Assembly: GCA_030374765.1 (NCBI GenBank)
Contig: JARGXX010000021.1
Span: forward strand, 186,001 to 250,000
Direction of reading: 5' to 3'
DNA length: 64,000 bases
Source of the DNA: Agarophyton chilense
Lineage: Eukaryota > Rhodophyta > Florideophyceae > Gracilariales > Gracilariaceae
Under the pieces are notes generated by a model. The model saw only the letters and a list, made by a program, of their open reading frames with translations, did no database searches and was not told the DNA's origin. Both the position numbers and the translations under genes were made by a program. Shown in pieces: positions 53,829 through 63,549 of the stretch; the stretch's first letter is position 1; the number at the start of each line of letters is the position of its first letter.

Positions 53829-55950
53829 GTGCCGAGAAGAATTGGACTGCTTGAACTGGCGGGACAGAAGAAAGCGGCGGCGGTGTTGGCCTTCTTCACT
53901 CTCACGCTGTGCTAAGAAGACCCGCTGTCAATGCAAATGACTCTGAAAACGCAGATGTGGAGAACGTAATGACGAGATGATGGGCCAGATGCGGCGGAGG
54001 TGCGGATCAAAATAGAGGGCACACATATCGTACTCTTGTACCTGTATTGGATGCAGATACAGTCAGTGGCATTTGCGCGGCAGCCTTTCGAACATTTTGA
54101 AACCGAAACTTCTCCATGCACGAAGGTAGATACAGTCCCTGACCGCTGCCGAGGTACCTTCGTATTTCAGCACAGCCTTACCTTGCTGTTGCTGGTGATG
54201 ACCACACTGGTGACAACTTGATCGCGTTTCTTCCTTAGGCCTGGCGCTGGATTCATCCGGGATACATGGTGTTTTTTTCTTTCCGCTTTCCCAGAAAGAA
54301 AGGGACCCACCAGTAGTTGTTGTATCGCTCAAACTTCTTCGACCGATAGCATACTTGTATCCAAACACAGCGCCGGGAAACCCACTCAATGATGCGACAT
54401 GCAGATGCGTCAACTAGGAGAATCAACGACGAGCGTGGTGTGCTATTCGATTCCAACTCACGTTACATTCGAAAATGAGATAACAAGAAGATTAAAGCGG
54501 AAGGAAGAAGATCTCTTATTCTTCATTCTGCTTCAATCAGCTTTTTTTTATCGTTATTGTTTGCTTTTTCGAAATGGATTGCATGCCTAAATGTGGTTCT
54601 TTCGTTTCCACGCATTCCTCACTATTCTATCCATTGTGAGGCAAATCTTAGAACCGTACAAACCGCATAGTACCATCTGCGAAATCGCAGTCTTATATAA
54701 GTTGTAGTCACAAGCTCATATGCTAATTTTGTCAACTGTTTTTCTTCCCTGTGGCTGCCTTACTCTGAATACGCTATTGGCCTGCCTTCCATGTATGAGG
54801 ACCGTCCTATGGTTTGTTTCGGCCGTGCTGATCGTTTCACAAACACATTACAGATTTCTGAGTCGTTTAAGTCATCGTTTTCATATTGGGCTGCTCCGCC
54901 CATTCACCGATGGCAAACTCGTCAAGAAGATCAGTTATGGTGCAGGCCCCATCATCGCACACATCAATGAAAAATTATTTGTAACGCAAGCCGAAACCGC
55001 ACAATACCCATGCATGATGCTTCGTCCGGCTTACTATCGTTGAGGGAAGTCGCAACGGTGCTCTAACTGCTTGGTACCCTTCTCTATTTTATACTTTTCG
55101 AGTTAATCTCCCACGATGTTTTTAAAGTGTACTATGTTGTTCCATTAGGGGAGAAAGCATGACTGCGTTTCCAGAGTCGAGGATCTCAATACCAGCTTCT
55201 TGTAGTTGCACCATATGTCCAAACCATCTCTTATCATTTTGGGTTTATCGTGCTCATAGTTATGACATGCAAGCTTTCGTATTGAGCCATTTTCATCGTT
55301 TCTTTAATTTGATTCTTTGAAGGAGACGTTGTTTCGTTCCTGGACTCACCTTCTTTTATCAGTAGACCAAATTTCGTTGCTTTCCTATCTTTGTTTGTGT
55401 CTTCATGGTGTAGAATAGATGTATCTCATTATCACTCACTTCCTATCTCGTCTCTAAGTATCCTAATATTTTGGGAACTCCCTCTAAGAACAGTCACATA
55501 CGCTCCTCCAGTGTCCCGACCAGGGTGCTCCCTGCAGCTCAGTCGTGACAACTATCGTATCATCTGTACTACCATAAAACAGTTGCAATAGATGAGTTTG
55601 TCCTCTTTTTGAGGACACTGCAAAAATGGATATGCTCCGCTTTTGAAAAGTGTTTTATTCAGATCACTTCCATTGTCTCTCCTATATTTGAGCTGAACTT
55701 TCGTTCTGTATTCTGGGATGATCGACTTCATACAAAATGCAAAAGTTTGATGTTTCTTCTTACCCAATAAAAGAAGAGATCACAGAGCTTTCCGAGGAAC
55801 TACAACATAAAACACTTAAGGATCTGTTTATTCTTCGATCTACAAAGCTACGGTCCTTTGTGGTTGAGTCAGCACATGCAACGCATTCTCTCAACGATTT
55901 GATATCAAAAGAATTTTCCACTCCATGCGGTTTCCTCGCACTTGCCGATC
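53829..55950. other. gene-poor spacer, no convincing gene
   Basis: Only short, unrelated frames occur. The longest with a real ATG (54720-55043, 107 codons) has a hydrophobic start and no recognised motif. It could be the edge of an unknown gene or chance. Promoter and leader of the permease gene must lie near 53829-54100. Confidence 0.4.
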
Positions 55951-55954
55951 GAGC

Positions 55955-56165
55955 CCTGTAAAAGCAACAGTTTTCTCTGCTCTAGCTTCACTCTCTTGTT
56001 CCTCGCCTGGTCCGCCCCTATTTACTTTTTTCTTGCCAGAGTCATCAAGTTAGTTTAACGCGAGACTGGGCAGGCGATCGACTCTCGACATTTGCTCAAT
56101 CGGCTTTGTAGTATAGATAGTTTCTTTCTTGTAAAAATATTTCATTTATTATACATTTCCTCTTT
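55955..56165 (+). repeat. direct repeat, copy 1
   Basis: It shares with 56851-57061 blocks such as TCCTCGCCTGGTCCGCC / TCCTCGCCCGGCCCGC, GTCATCAAG, CTGGGCAG and AGTATAGA. The offset is 896 bp in the same orientation. Identity is roughly 70 percent by eye. Confidence 0.7.
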
Positions 56166-56850
56166 GGTCTTCAACTCTTTAGAGTTTTGGCTGTCTGTTT
56201 TCAAACCGAGAAGCAGCTGATATCAACACTCTAACCTGTGTAAAGTACTCGTATAACTCGTGAGCTACAATTATTGAAGCAGCTTTTATCTTCTGTTTGA
56301 GCAAGGTTTCAATGTTTGTACTGCGGCTTTTTAGCACCCACGTAAAGGCTGGGGTTTATAATTTTCCTCACGACCAAAATTAGGTGCCATATTCTGGCTG
56401 TTTTGCATTGCTGAAAAGTCTTGCTTGAGGTTTTTGTTATCAGGGAGAAGTTTCTTCCAACATTTACGCCACTGTTTTCTGAAGATGCTATTATGGCTGC
56501 TTATCCTTCCGTTTCATAGCGCATGATTAGACAACTTAGAACTGCTCCACTACAAGTTGACAAGGAATGACAGTATTCACATAAAAGCCGTCGTTGTGTC
56601 TGTTGTTCTCAAGACAACCTGGCTTTCGAGTATAGTATTGTAGACCCCTGTGTCGAAGTAGGCACGTGGAGAGGAGCATGTACGGCTCATCTTTTGATTC
56701 CTAACAAATGCTATCTTTATGAAAGCTTGCCAAGAAACTGTGATGTTTCATGACAGTCGCTTGTAATTATTTTGTAATGGTGTAACCGCTGATAGTGAGA
56801 GATTTTCTGTTTCTCTGCTGACAGAATCCAGTGCGTTCTCAGTTCGAACA

Positions 56851-57061
56851 CTATATAAGCAGAACTTCTGCGTCCCCGGGGCCCACCCTCTTCGTCCTCG
56901 CCCGGCCCGCGAATACCTACATATCTTTTTGCATAAGTCATCAAGGTTGTTAGTGTCATGTGAGGCTGGGCAGATGGTCGACTCGTAGCATATGTTCGAT
57001 CGACTTTTTAGTATAGAATGTCCTTTTCTTGAAAACAAACCGTTTCTCACATTTCCTTTAT
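56851..57061 (+). repeat. direct repeat, copy 2
   Basis: This is the partner of copy 1. It contains CACTATATAAGCAG, a TATA-box-like sequence. The pair could be the LTRs of a very small or decayed retroelement. No coding content is seen between them. Confidence 0.65.
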
Positions 57062-58389
57062 CGTTTTAATGTTGAAGTTGTTCTGAGGGATGGAGCGAAG
57101 ATGTGCCGCAGAAGCAGCAAGAGAGAAGAAGATTGCCTCTTATTTCGGAAGAGTTCTTCTATGGGGCTTCGGCCCAGTGGTCTAGATTGTACAAATGTCG
57201 CTAGATCTGAATAGAAACTCAGCTCTTGATGCGGATCACTTCGAAAAAAGCAAAGTGGCCACTTTCATGTTTGGCTTATTATTTTGAAAAGAGCTAAGAG
57301 TTGACCCCAATCTCGTTGCTGTGTTTGGTATCTCTATCTATTGCATCCTCAGTCGATGCGAACTTCATGAAGACGGAAAAGAGACAAACTAGATGTACTT
57401 GATCGATATCTACCCCCGCTTCAACCATAGAGCGGAAATCAGAGGATCTTGAAAAACAGCTCTACAATCCGTCTTTTCCTCTCGCTCAGTCAGATATCAC
57501 AGCACAAAGTGAATGTAGGTGATGCAGAGTTGTCGTTATTATTTCACACGAAAAGCGCTTAGTTGGGCCGCATTCTTCGCGTGGTTTGATTCGGGTGGAC
57601 TTTTTCGCATCAGTTTCAAGTTTGTCCTCATCTGTTTCAGGACGATTATATATGGTCGGTTCGTGAGATGGCGCAAATATGTGCTGGTCTGTTTGAAACC
57701 GTTGGATACACTGAATCAATACAGAGAAGGCGGATCGGCTTGTTGATCATGACGGTTCGGGGTACTCTTTTGTTTATTGGACCGTCCATCTGAAACAAAA
57801 CTTGTCTCTTTGGCCACACTCTGCCTACGATCTCTTCGTTGTGGTTGGCTCAATGAAAAGTGTTGAGCAGTCATGATACGTGAGACGACAATAAAACTTT
57901 CGACGGCACAAACACGGTATTAATGGCTTTCACAAGCTGGAACATCACGGCCTGTTCAACGGTATACGGGTCCCGTTGTCGTTTAGATTGATTGCTGAGG
58001 GTAGATCCCAATGGATGGAAATGAAACCTCCGGGGCAGATCTGTAGTGGAACAAATGGGTCTTGCCCCAAAAGGAATTTCGCCGTTAGGCGTCGTTCGAG
58101 ACATAGATCGCACGTGTCAGGAAACAGTGGCCCATATAATAAATGAGAGGGCTGCGACATGAGCGTAATCTGGAAACGATAGAGACACAGGTCCTTTGGA
58201 GACTGCGTTGGATGACGACATTTGTGAAGATGAATTAGTGGAAATGGAAATTGTATAGCGGCGTAGAAAAGCGTACAAACGCATCATGCAACAAGTTGTT
58301 GATGGTGAGTAAGTGTAGTGCAGACATTGTGAAGTACGAAAGAGTGCAGTTTTACAAGTGCAATGTTTTGAGCGAGTGCTTCGTTACGC
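57062..58389. other. spacer without a recognised gene
   Basis: Minus-strand frames at 57871-58160 are short and unrecognised. This stretch should contain the 3' untranslated part of the OB-fold gene. Confidence 0.4.
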
Positions 58390-58926
58390 TCATGCAGGGA
58401 GTTGTTGGTAGAGAACTTGAGAAAAGTTGGGATCTGTTTGCACTGGTTGCGGTATGACACGAAAGCTTTGATGGACTGAAGCCCATTTATCCATCGTAAG
58501 TCGCATATGATCATTGACAAGCTTCACTCGTACATTGTGTAATTCGACAACTTGGTCCACGAGCAGTTTATCGCAAAAGTCTTTTAAACAAGAATAGAGT
58601 CAGTACTTATGTCGGGCGATTCTGTAGAACATACAACATACCGTCATGTGCGTTGAGCAACATGGCACCGGTTTCGTCGGCTACGAGAACATGTTGATGG
58701 CAACGTCTCCTTCCCGCCTTATCAAGGCTGTCCGAAATAGTGTTCTTGCTCACAACCTGGACGATAAGCTTCTGTCCATGTGTACCAGGAGCCAACTGGT
58801 TCAGCTTGACATCTACGCCAAGAAAAAAAAAAAGTCAGCGCCCCTCGTCGAAAAAAGAAGAACAGAGCAACGAAAGGAGAAAGCGAGCAACTCACAGACC
58901 GGCAACTTGCTCCTCGGAGTGGTCAT
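58390..58926 (-). CDS. small OB-fold nucleic-acid-binding protein (three exons)
   Basis: Exons are 58896-58926, 58642-58812 and 58390-58580 on the minus strand, joined in phase to 130 residues. Donors are T|GTGAGT and G|GTATGT; acceptors are GCGTAG and TTAAAAG. The joined protein starts MTTPRSKLPVYVKLNQLAPG, then KLIVQVV, HVLVADETGAMLL, VVELHNVRVKLVND and MRLTMDKWASV. This is a five-stranded OB fold of the SOSS-B/RPA-like type and aligns well with the small plant OB-fold protein family (for example Arabidopsis At4g28440). A role in binding single-stranded DNA or RNA is inferred from the family. The ATG at 58926 faces the kinase gene across a 510-base shared spacer. Confidence 0.85.
58581..58641 (-). 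other. intron 2 of the OB-fold gene
   Basis: A 61-nt intron, GTATGT...TTTAAAAG, phase 1. It is the shortest intron placed in this window. Confidence 0.8.
58813..58895 (-). other. intron 1 of the OB-fold gene
   Basis: An 83-nt intron, GTGAGT...CTTGGCGTAG, with a run of 12 T before the acceptor. Phase 1. Confidence 0.8.
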
Positions 58927-59032
58927 CGTAGTGGTCTTTGTCAGCGGGGCGGGCACGCCGTCGTCATGCAAGCGCGTAGCTACATGCGCGTGGGGAGGGG
59001 AGGGGACCCGAGTGCAACGCGGGGGCAAGCTC

Positions 59033-59140
59033 GGCACGCGTGTATGCAGCGGTGCACGTGCAGAGTGAGGCACGCGTGCCTATTCGGCACGCGTGCAAAG
59101 CACGCCTGGCCATGAGCGCAATACGCGCACGCGTCATTGG
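59033..59140. promoter_or_regulatory. clustered CACGCGTG motifs in a divergent promoter
   Basis: The palindrome GCACGCGTG(C/T) occurs at 59033-59042, 59070-59079 and 59087-59096, with a fourth partial copy (GCACGCGTC) at 59127-59135. An inverted CCAAT box (ATTGG) is at 59136-59140. The cluster lies midway between the OB-fold gene (minus) and the PH-kinase gene (plus). Confidence 0.55.
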
Positions 59141-59253
59141 ACTGCGGCAAATTTTACCCAACCGACACGCACACTTTCGCTGATGCGCTGCACAGCCTCG
59201 CCCTCACTCGCCCAAAACAGTGCCCCGCCACCCGCAACTACAATTATAAGCCC

Positions 59254-59335
59254 CCCCCCTTCATTCCACTTCTCACCACCTTCCCCCCACCACTTCCCCC
59301 CACCACTTCCCCACCACCACCACTGCCATTGGCCT
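59254..59335 (+). repeat. C/A-rich leader with CCACTTCCCC repeats
   Basis: The stretch contains three near-copies of CCACCACTTCCCC and long C runs, about 100 bases before the kinase ATG. It is probably part of the promoter or 5' leader. Confidence 0.5.
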
Positions 59336-59436
59336 CCCCGCTTCACACTCTATCTGGATTCCACAACCACTGTCTCTCATCACGGCCAGTGCGTTCGCCT
59401 CGCTCGAATGATCCTCTCGAACACTTCCTTTTCTCC

Positions 59437-60603
59437 ATGTCACACTTGAGGTACGGCATTGTAGGACTGCGCGCCGGTTATCTTCGTCAAGATTCGCGAC
59501 CATTGGGCTTTATTCCCATCAAAGCCGTCAGATACGCCCGTTTGGAGGGCACCAGATTGAGTCTGGCAAAAGGCCCCTATGGAGAGGTCACATGGTCTTT
59601 CGACATCGCTGGTAATGTGATCGAAACAAACAGAACTGAAAGAAAACTCTCCATTTTCATTTTGGATAACCAAATGAGGAAACGTCGTGTAATGTTACTT
59701 TCCGCACTGGATGATAAGTCGTTTGCTAGGTGGAGCGCGTGGCTTAGTAGGGCAAGCAAGTCAGTCCTCGAGATGCACTATAGCATGAACAGGTTAATAA
59801 GCAAAGGCGCTTTTGCTCGAGTGGTGCTTGGAAACGATCTGCACAACGGTCAACAAGTAGCCATCAAACTCATTGAAAAGAGTAATGCACCACCATCCGA
59901 AAGAAAGTATTTTGAACGCGAAGTGAAGATCATGCAATCCTTATCGCATCCAAACATCGTGCAATGCTTCGACGTGTTCGACAATCGCCTGCGAACGAGA
60001 ATCGTGATGGAATACATTCAGGGCGGTACTTTATCAGACCTTATTTCCCGAACCAAAGGCTCATTGCCAGAAGCCACGGCTCGTCATCTCATGATGGACA
60101 TTCTCAATGGAGTTGAGTATCTACATGACATGCACACAGTTCACCGAGATTTGAAACCTGACAATTGTTTACTCACCTGTTCCAAACCACTTGAAGCGCG
60201 TGTCAAGCTCAGTGATTTCGGTCTATCCAACTTTGTTCCCGATAATGAACGACAAACATGTCATCCAGGCGATGAAAACGACATGTATACCAGCGCAGTA
60301 GGCAGTCCAGGATTCGTAGCTCCGGAAGTTTTCGAGTCTCGATATGGAAAAGCGGTTGATGTATGGTCTTGCGGAGTGATTTTGTATATGTTGCTAAGCG
60401 GCGGAAGGATGCCTTTCGCAGGAAAGTCACCGTCACAGATCATTGCGCATGCCAAAAGAGGAGACTACAGATTGGAAAATACAATCCCAAATGCTTCTTC
60501 CAGCGTGAAGCATTTGTTAATACGCTTACTTGATGTGAATGAGAAACGACGACTGACTGCAAAACAAGCTTTGGATCATCGCTGGTTTCGGGAAAAGATG
60601 TGA
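59437..60603 (+). CDS. PH-domain protein kinase of the CAMK group
   Basis: The protein has 388 residues from the first in-frame ATG (59437), with no intron. Residues ~3-110 look like a pleckstrin-homology fold (GIVGLRAGYLRQD, LSIFILDN, FARWSAWLSRAS with the C-terminal helix Trp). The kinase domain (~120-388) has a Gly-loop (ISKGAFARVVLG), Lys in VAIKLIE, catalytic HRDLKPDNCLL, Mg-binding LSDFGLSNF, activation GSPGFVAPEVF, and ends at DHRWFREKM, so it is complete. The substrate-pocket features suggest CAMK/SNF1-like Ser/Thr specificity. No autoinhibitory tail follows. Phosphoinositide recruitment through the PH part is inferred. The open frame extends 100 codons upstream without an ATG. Confidence 0.85.
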   Translation: MSHLRYGIVGLRAGYLRQDSRPLGFIPIKAVRYARLEGTRLSLAKGPYGEVTWSFDIAGNVIETNRTERKLSIFILDNQMRKRRVMLLSALDDKSFARWSAWLSRASKSVLEMHYSMNRLISKGAFARVVLGNDLHNGQQVAIKLIEKSNAPPSERKYFEREVKIMQSLSHPNIVQCFDVFDNRLRTRIVMEYIQGGTLSDLISRTKGSLPEATARHLMMDILNGVEYLHDMHTVHRDLKPDNCLLTCSKPLEARVKLSDFGLSNFVPDNERQTCHPGDENDMYTSAVGSPGFVAPEVFESRYGKAVDVWSCGVILYMLLSGGRMPFAGKSPSQIIAHAKRGDYRLENTIPNASSSVKHLLIRLLDVNEKRRLTAKQALDHRWFREKM

Positions 60604-60755
60604 CATGATGTTTTTCTTTTTGGTGTTAACTTGGATTGTACCTCTTGTAAATAATGTAGCGCACTTGTAAACTAGCAACAGATAAAAGAGCGATGAAGAG
60701 CGTTTTATTTCAACACGAACGAATCAAGGGAGCTATGGTGCTGAGTTTTTTGGTT

Positions 60756-61274
60756 TTACGCGTTTAAACTTAAGCATTGTCCAGCCTGAGTGTCCATCTC
60801 AGCCTGGCCCTTCGTAGTGAGTCGTCGCCCGCCGCGCGGGTCCTTTTCGATGACACCAAGTCGTTCCAATTGTTGCAACGCGTTTCGAATCAACCCGCCA
60901 GAAGCCTTGGAGCTACGAGAAGGCTTCATTCCTCGTCTCTGGCGGCATCCGTAGATCTTTCGAAATTCACCGGTTCCAATACCTCCACGAATGTAAATCT
61001 TTCTCGCAATGGAAGCTACGTTTGCATCGAACAGTTAGAAAGGAGCTCATTGCCGCACCATGACGAAAAACAAAGGCGAGAATTTTGAGCACTTACCGAT
61101 CCTAATGTAAAGCCAGTCCTGATCGTATGGAGCGAGTTCTTTGCTGGGCGCAGTCTTCACGGTATCGACCCACGGCGGCAATTCGACAAGGCCCACGCGC
61201 TTGAGATACGCAGCGTACGTGGTGATAAACTCCGCAGCAGGCACATCCTTGACAGTGCAACCGTTGGCGGCCAT
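60756..61274 (-). CDS. RPS19: small-subunit ribosomal protein eS19 (two exons)
   Basis: Exon 1 is 61097-61274 (ATG 61274) and exon 2 is 60756-61015, joined in phase 1 to 145 residues, the standard eS19 length. The joined protein reads TVKDVPAAEFITTYAAYLKR, LPPWVDTVKTAPSKELAPYD, DWLYIRIASIARKIYIRGG, FRKIYGCRQRRGMKPSRSSK and LERLGVIEKDPRGGRRLT. All are signature eS19 blocks. The donor is CG|GTAAGT and the acceptor AAACGTAG. The protein sits in the head of the 40S subunit and is needed for 18S rRNA maturation. The last residues (GQCLSLNA) differ from the usual basic tail. Confidence 0.95.
61016..61096 (-). other. intron of RPS19
   Basis: An 81-nt intron, GTAAGT...ACGTAG, phase 1, confirmed by protein continuity across the junction. 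Confidence 0.9.
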
Positions 61275-61674
61275 GTTAGAAAAAGTAGTGCGAGGCGGAA
61301 GCAAACAGGGACCCGAAAAGAGTAGGAGCTGGGCAAGTGTAGCACCACGGACAACGATCAGTTCCGCATCTTGGAACGCCGTCGACGACGGCCTGCCAGT
61401 TTGGCTGCCGGAGAGGCGCATTGGAGCGACGGGGAAGAGGCGCAACTGGAACACGTGGCACAGTGGATTTCTGGACAGCGAGTGTAAGACGTTTGCAATC
61501 TGGCGTGGCAAGCATTCCCGAGATTGTTGTTCGTGAGAATGCGGCGAGGGGTACGCTCATGCAAGTCTGATTCCAAGTTGGGTGGTGAGCGCGCACCCGG
61601 GTGAACGCACACGACCAAAGAGCTCCACTATCGCCCATTGCCCATTGCCCATTGCCCATTGCCCGGCTCACAAA
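61275..61674. promoter_or_regulatory. divergent promoter, RPS19 / fibrillin
   Basis: The spacer is 400 bases. At 61634-61664 the 7-base unit CCCATTG is repeated four times, just before the fibrillin ATG (the inverse, CAATGGG, is CCAAT-like). Confidence 0.5.
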
Positions 61675-62574
61675 ATGGCCGCCTTCATCGCACCTGTGCT
61701 ACCTTCCTTCCGCGTCCGTTCACTGCGACCGCCGCATCTCGTCGAAAGCTGTCCCAAAGCTGTGCGAAACGCGAGAAAATGTGCTGTTCTTTCCTTGCAT
61801 CAGTCGCCATCCTCCCCTCCGAACGTCTCATCACTCGTCCAAACGATCCTTCAAAACGCCGCCGCCAGCGACAGCGGCGCAGAAATGACGGCGGAGAAGC
61901 GGCGCACGGTGGACGACGCCATCAAAACGCTCAACCAGATCGGTCGCTATCGGCCAAACTGCCTGGATGACGCTCGCATATTCGCCAACTACAGTGTGGT
62001 GTATACATCCTCTGCGGAAAAGTCGCCTCCGACAGGCGGCAATTTTCGAACTTCTTTCGCACGTCGCCTTCTTCCCACTACTGGCTTGTTTCAACACATC
62101 ATTGCGCCCAACATTGTGGTGAACATGGTGTGCTTCAAAATTCTGGGTCTCATCGACGCGTGCGTCGTGTTGAAGGGAGTGTTGGCAAAGGAGTCTGAAC
62201 AGTCAAACATGGTGGGCGTGCAATTTGAACCGCCCAGAATAAAAGTGATGGACGCAGTGTTTGAGTTTGGGTCAACGTCAAGCGTACGACTGGCAACGCC
62301 GTACCTGGACGACTCGGTGCGATTGGGCGTGGGTAGTCGAGGAAGTCTGTTTGTGTTTGCAAAGGACCAGAATGCAAACTCAGCACAAGCGCAGCAGTGG
62401 AAGAACATTTTCAAGGCAAAGCCGCTGCCGGCGTACGTGCTACTTGTAGTGCCCTTGTTGATAATAGCAGCGATGTGGTTCGGTGGGTGGCCGACACGGG
62501 TGTGCGCCTTGCTCGGAATACTAGCAATGTACTTTTTACGAGGTAGAGAATCGGCACAACTGAAAGCAACCTAA
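61675..62574 (+). CDS. PAP/fibrillin-family plastid lipid-associated protein
   Basis: The protein has 299 residues from the ATG at 61675. Residues 1-60 are rich in Ser, Arg and Pro and look like a plastid transit peptide. The domain shows DDARIFANYSVVYTS, GGNFRTSFARRLLPTTGLFQH, APNIVVNMVCFKILG and VRLGVGSRGSLFVFAK, the lipocalin-like PAP/fibrillin pattern. Two hydrophobic segments at the end (YVLLVVPLLIIAAMWF, CALLGILAMYFL) would anchor it in a membrane, unusual for plastoglobule-surface fibrillins but seen in some subfamilies. It probably binds plastid lipids or quinones at thylakoid or plastoglobule. No intron. Confidence 0.85.
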   Translation: MAAFIAPVLPSFRVRSLRPPHLVESCPKAVRNARKCAVLSLHQSPSSPPNVSSLVQTILQNAAASDSGAEMTAEKRRTVDDAIKTLNQIGRYRPNCLDDARIFANYSVVYTSSAEKSPPTGGNFRTSFARRLLPTTGLFQHIIAPNIVVNMVCFKILGLIDACVVLKGVLAKESEQSNMVGVQFEPPRIKVMDAVFEFGSTSSVRLATPYLDDSVRLGVGSRGSLFVFAKDQNANSAQAQQWKNIFKAKPLPAYVLLVVPLLIIAAMWFGGWPTRVCALLGILAMYFLRGRESAQLKAT

Positions 62575-62885
62575 AAACACAAGACAGATGCAGTACAGCG
62601 CGCACGGAGAAGCAATTGTGCAACGTTTAGGATATCGAAAGCATGCGTTAAAAGCTAAGGTAGGATCGAAAACCCATGGACAGGAGCAACAAAAGCAAGC
62701 CCCAGGTGCAGAAGTAGTGATAGCGCACGACACAACAAGAAGGCCATACAAAAGGAAAAAAGGAAAAAAGGAAAACGGTGTAGTGATGAAGCCACGAGGT
62801 AGATACGAAGCGGTAGTGTGTCGTGTTGAATGAAACTTGTTTGTTTGTGTGTGAAAAAGGTTAGAGAAAGGAGGACAACACGCTA
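62575..62885. other. convergent 3' spacer with a small open frame
   Basis: It contains an 81-codon frame with ATG (62588-62833), basic (RPYKRKKGKKEN) and unrecognised. It begins 13 bases after the fibrillin stop and is most likely 3' untranslated sequence. Confidence 0.4.
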
Positions 62886-63404
62886 TTACTTGGCAATTTG
62901 ACTCTTGAGGTATGAGTACTCAAGCTCATCCGCCTCGGAAGTCTGGATAGTTTTCTGGACGTGAAGCTTGGAGGTGACACGCTCCAAGGACGCGGCGTAG
63001 ACCCTAACAGGTGGGGAGGTGGCAAGGGAACTGGTTAGCAAGAGAAAGAGGAGAAACGACAAAGAAATAAGTGGTGGTGAATGGAGCATAGACACGTACG
63101 TCCTGGAGCGAATTGGGGCGGTTGCAGGGGTCCAGGTGATCATGATGACCTTGGATTTGGCGACGGTTGGAGTCTCCTTCCACGTGAAATCAGTGACGAG
63201 GTAACGAGCATCGTTTTCTGGAAGCGTCTTGACAAAATCCTTCCAGGCGGATTCGGGATCGTCGCCTAAGGGAGGGAGGGTTTTCTCAAGATCAATGCTA
63301 GTGAAATCGGCATTCATCTTGAGTACGAGACAACCGTACTCACGCTTGTTGAGAGCGCTACAGGCTTCAACGCACTTCTGGGCCATGGCGACTCCACTCG
63401 ACAT
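62886..63404 (-). CDS. ADF/cofilin actin-depolymerising factor (two exons)
   Basis: Exon 1 is 63100-63404 (ATG 63404) and exon 2 is 62886-63003, joined to 140 residues, normal for ADF/cofilin. It begins MSSGVAMAQKCVEA with the regulatory Ser near the start. Then YGCLVLKMN, DARYLVTDFTWKE, KVIMITWTPATAPIRSRT and, across the junction, VYAASLERVTSKLHV and DELEYSYLKSQI match the ADF-H fold and its actin-binding long helix. The donor is AGGAC|GTACGT and the acceptor CTGTTAG. Reading through gives an in-frame hydrophobic insert that breaks the family pattern, so the intron is preferred. The protein severs and depolymerises actin filaments in the cytosol. Confidence 0.9.
   Translation of the reverse strand: MSSGVAMAQKCVEACSALNKREYGCLVLKMNADFTSIDLEKTLPPLGDDPESAWKDFVKTLPENDARYLVTDFTWKETPTVAKSKVIMITWTPATAPIRSRTYVSMLHSPPLISLSFLLFLLLTSSLATSPPVRVYAASLERVTSKLHVQKTIQTSEADELEYSYLKSQIAK
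63004..63099 (-). other. intron of the cofilin gene (in frame, no stop)
   Basis: A 96-nt intron, GTACGT...CTGTTAG, phase 2. Its length is a multiple of three and it contains no stop, so unspliced RNA would be translated with a 32-residue hydrophobic insert. Confidence 0.8.
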
Positions 63405-63468
63405 TGCGAGACGCGGGGAGGAAGACGAGGAAGACGAGGAAAACGAGAAAAACGAAATGCACGGGGCC

Positions 63469-63548
63469 GGGGCGGACGAGTCGGGGCGGACGAGTAGGGG
63501 CGGACGGAGCACTTGAGGCGAACGGGAGGTGAAGCAAATCGGGGCGGA
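63469..63548. promoter_or_regulatory. GGGGCGGA repeats upstream of cofilin
   Basis: GGGGCGGA occurs at 63469-63476, 63483-63490 and 63497-63504, spaced exactly 14 bases, and again at 63541-63548. These GC-box-like copies lie 65-145 bases before the cofilin ATG. Confidence 0.5.
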
Positions 63549-63549
63549 A

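Noticed and set aside
54720-55043. 107-codon plus-strand frame with hydrophobic start
   Set aside because: No motif, no neighbouring exon signals found; could not be distinguished from chance.
62588-62833. 81-codon basic open frame after fibrillin
   Set aside because: It starts 13 bases after a stop codon, is unrecognised and low-complexity; treated as 3' untranslated sequence.
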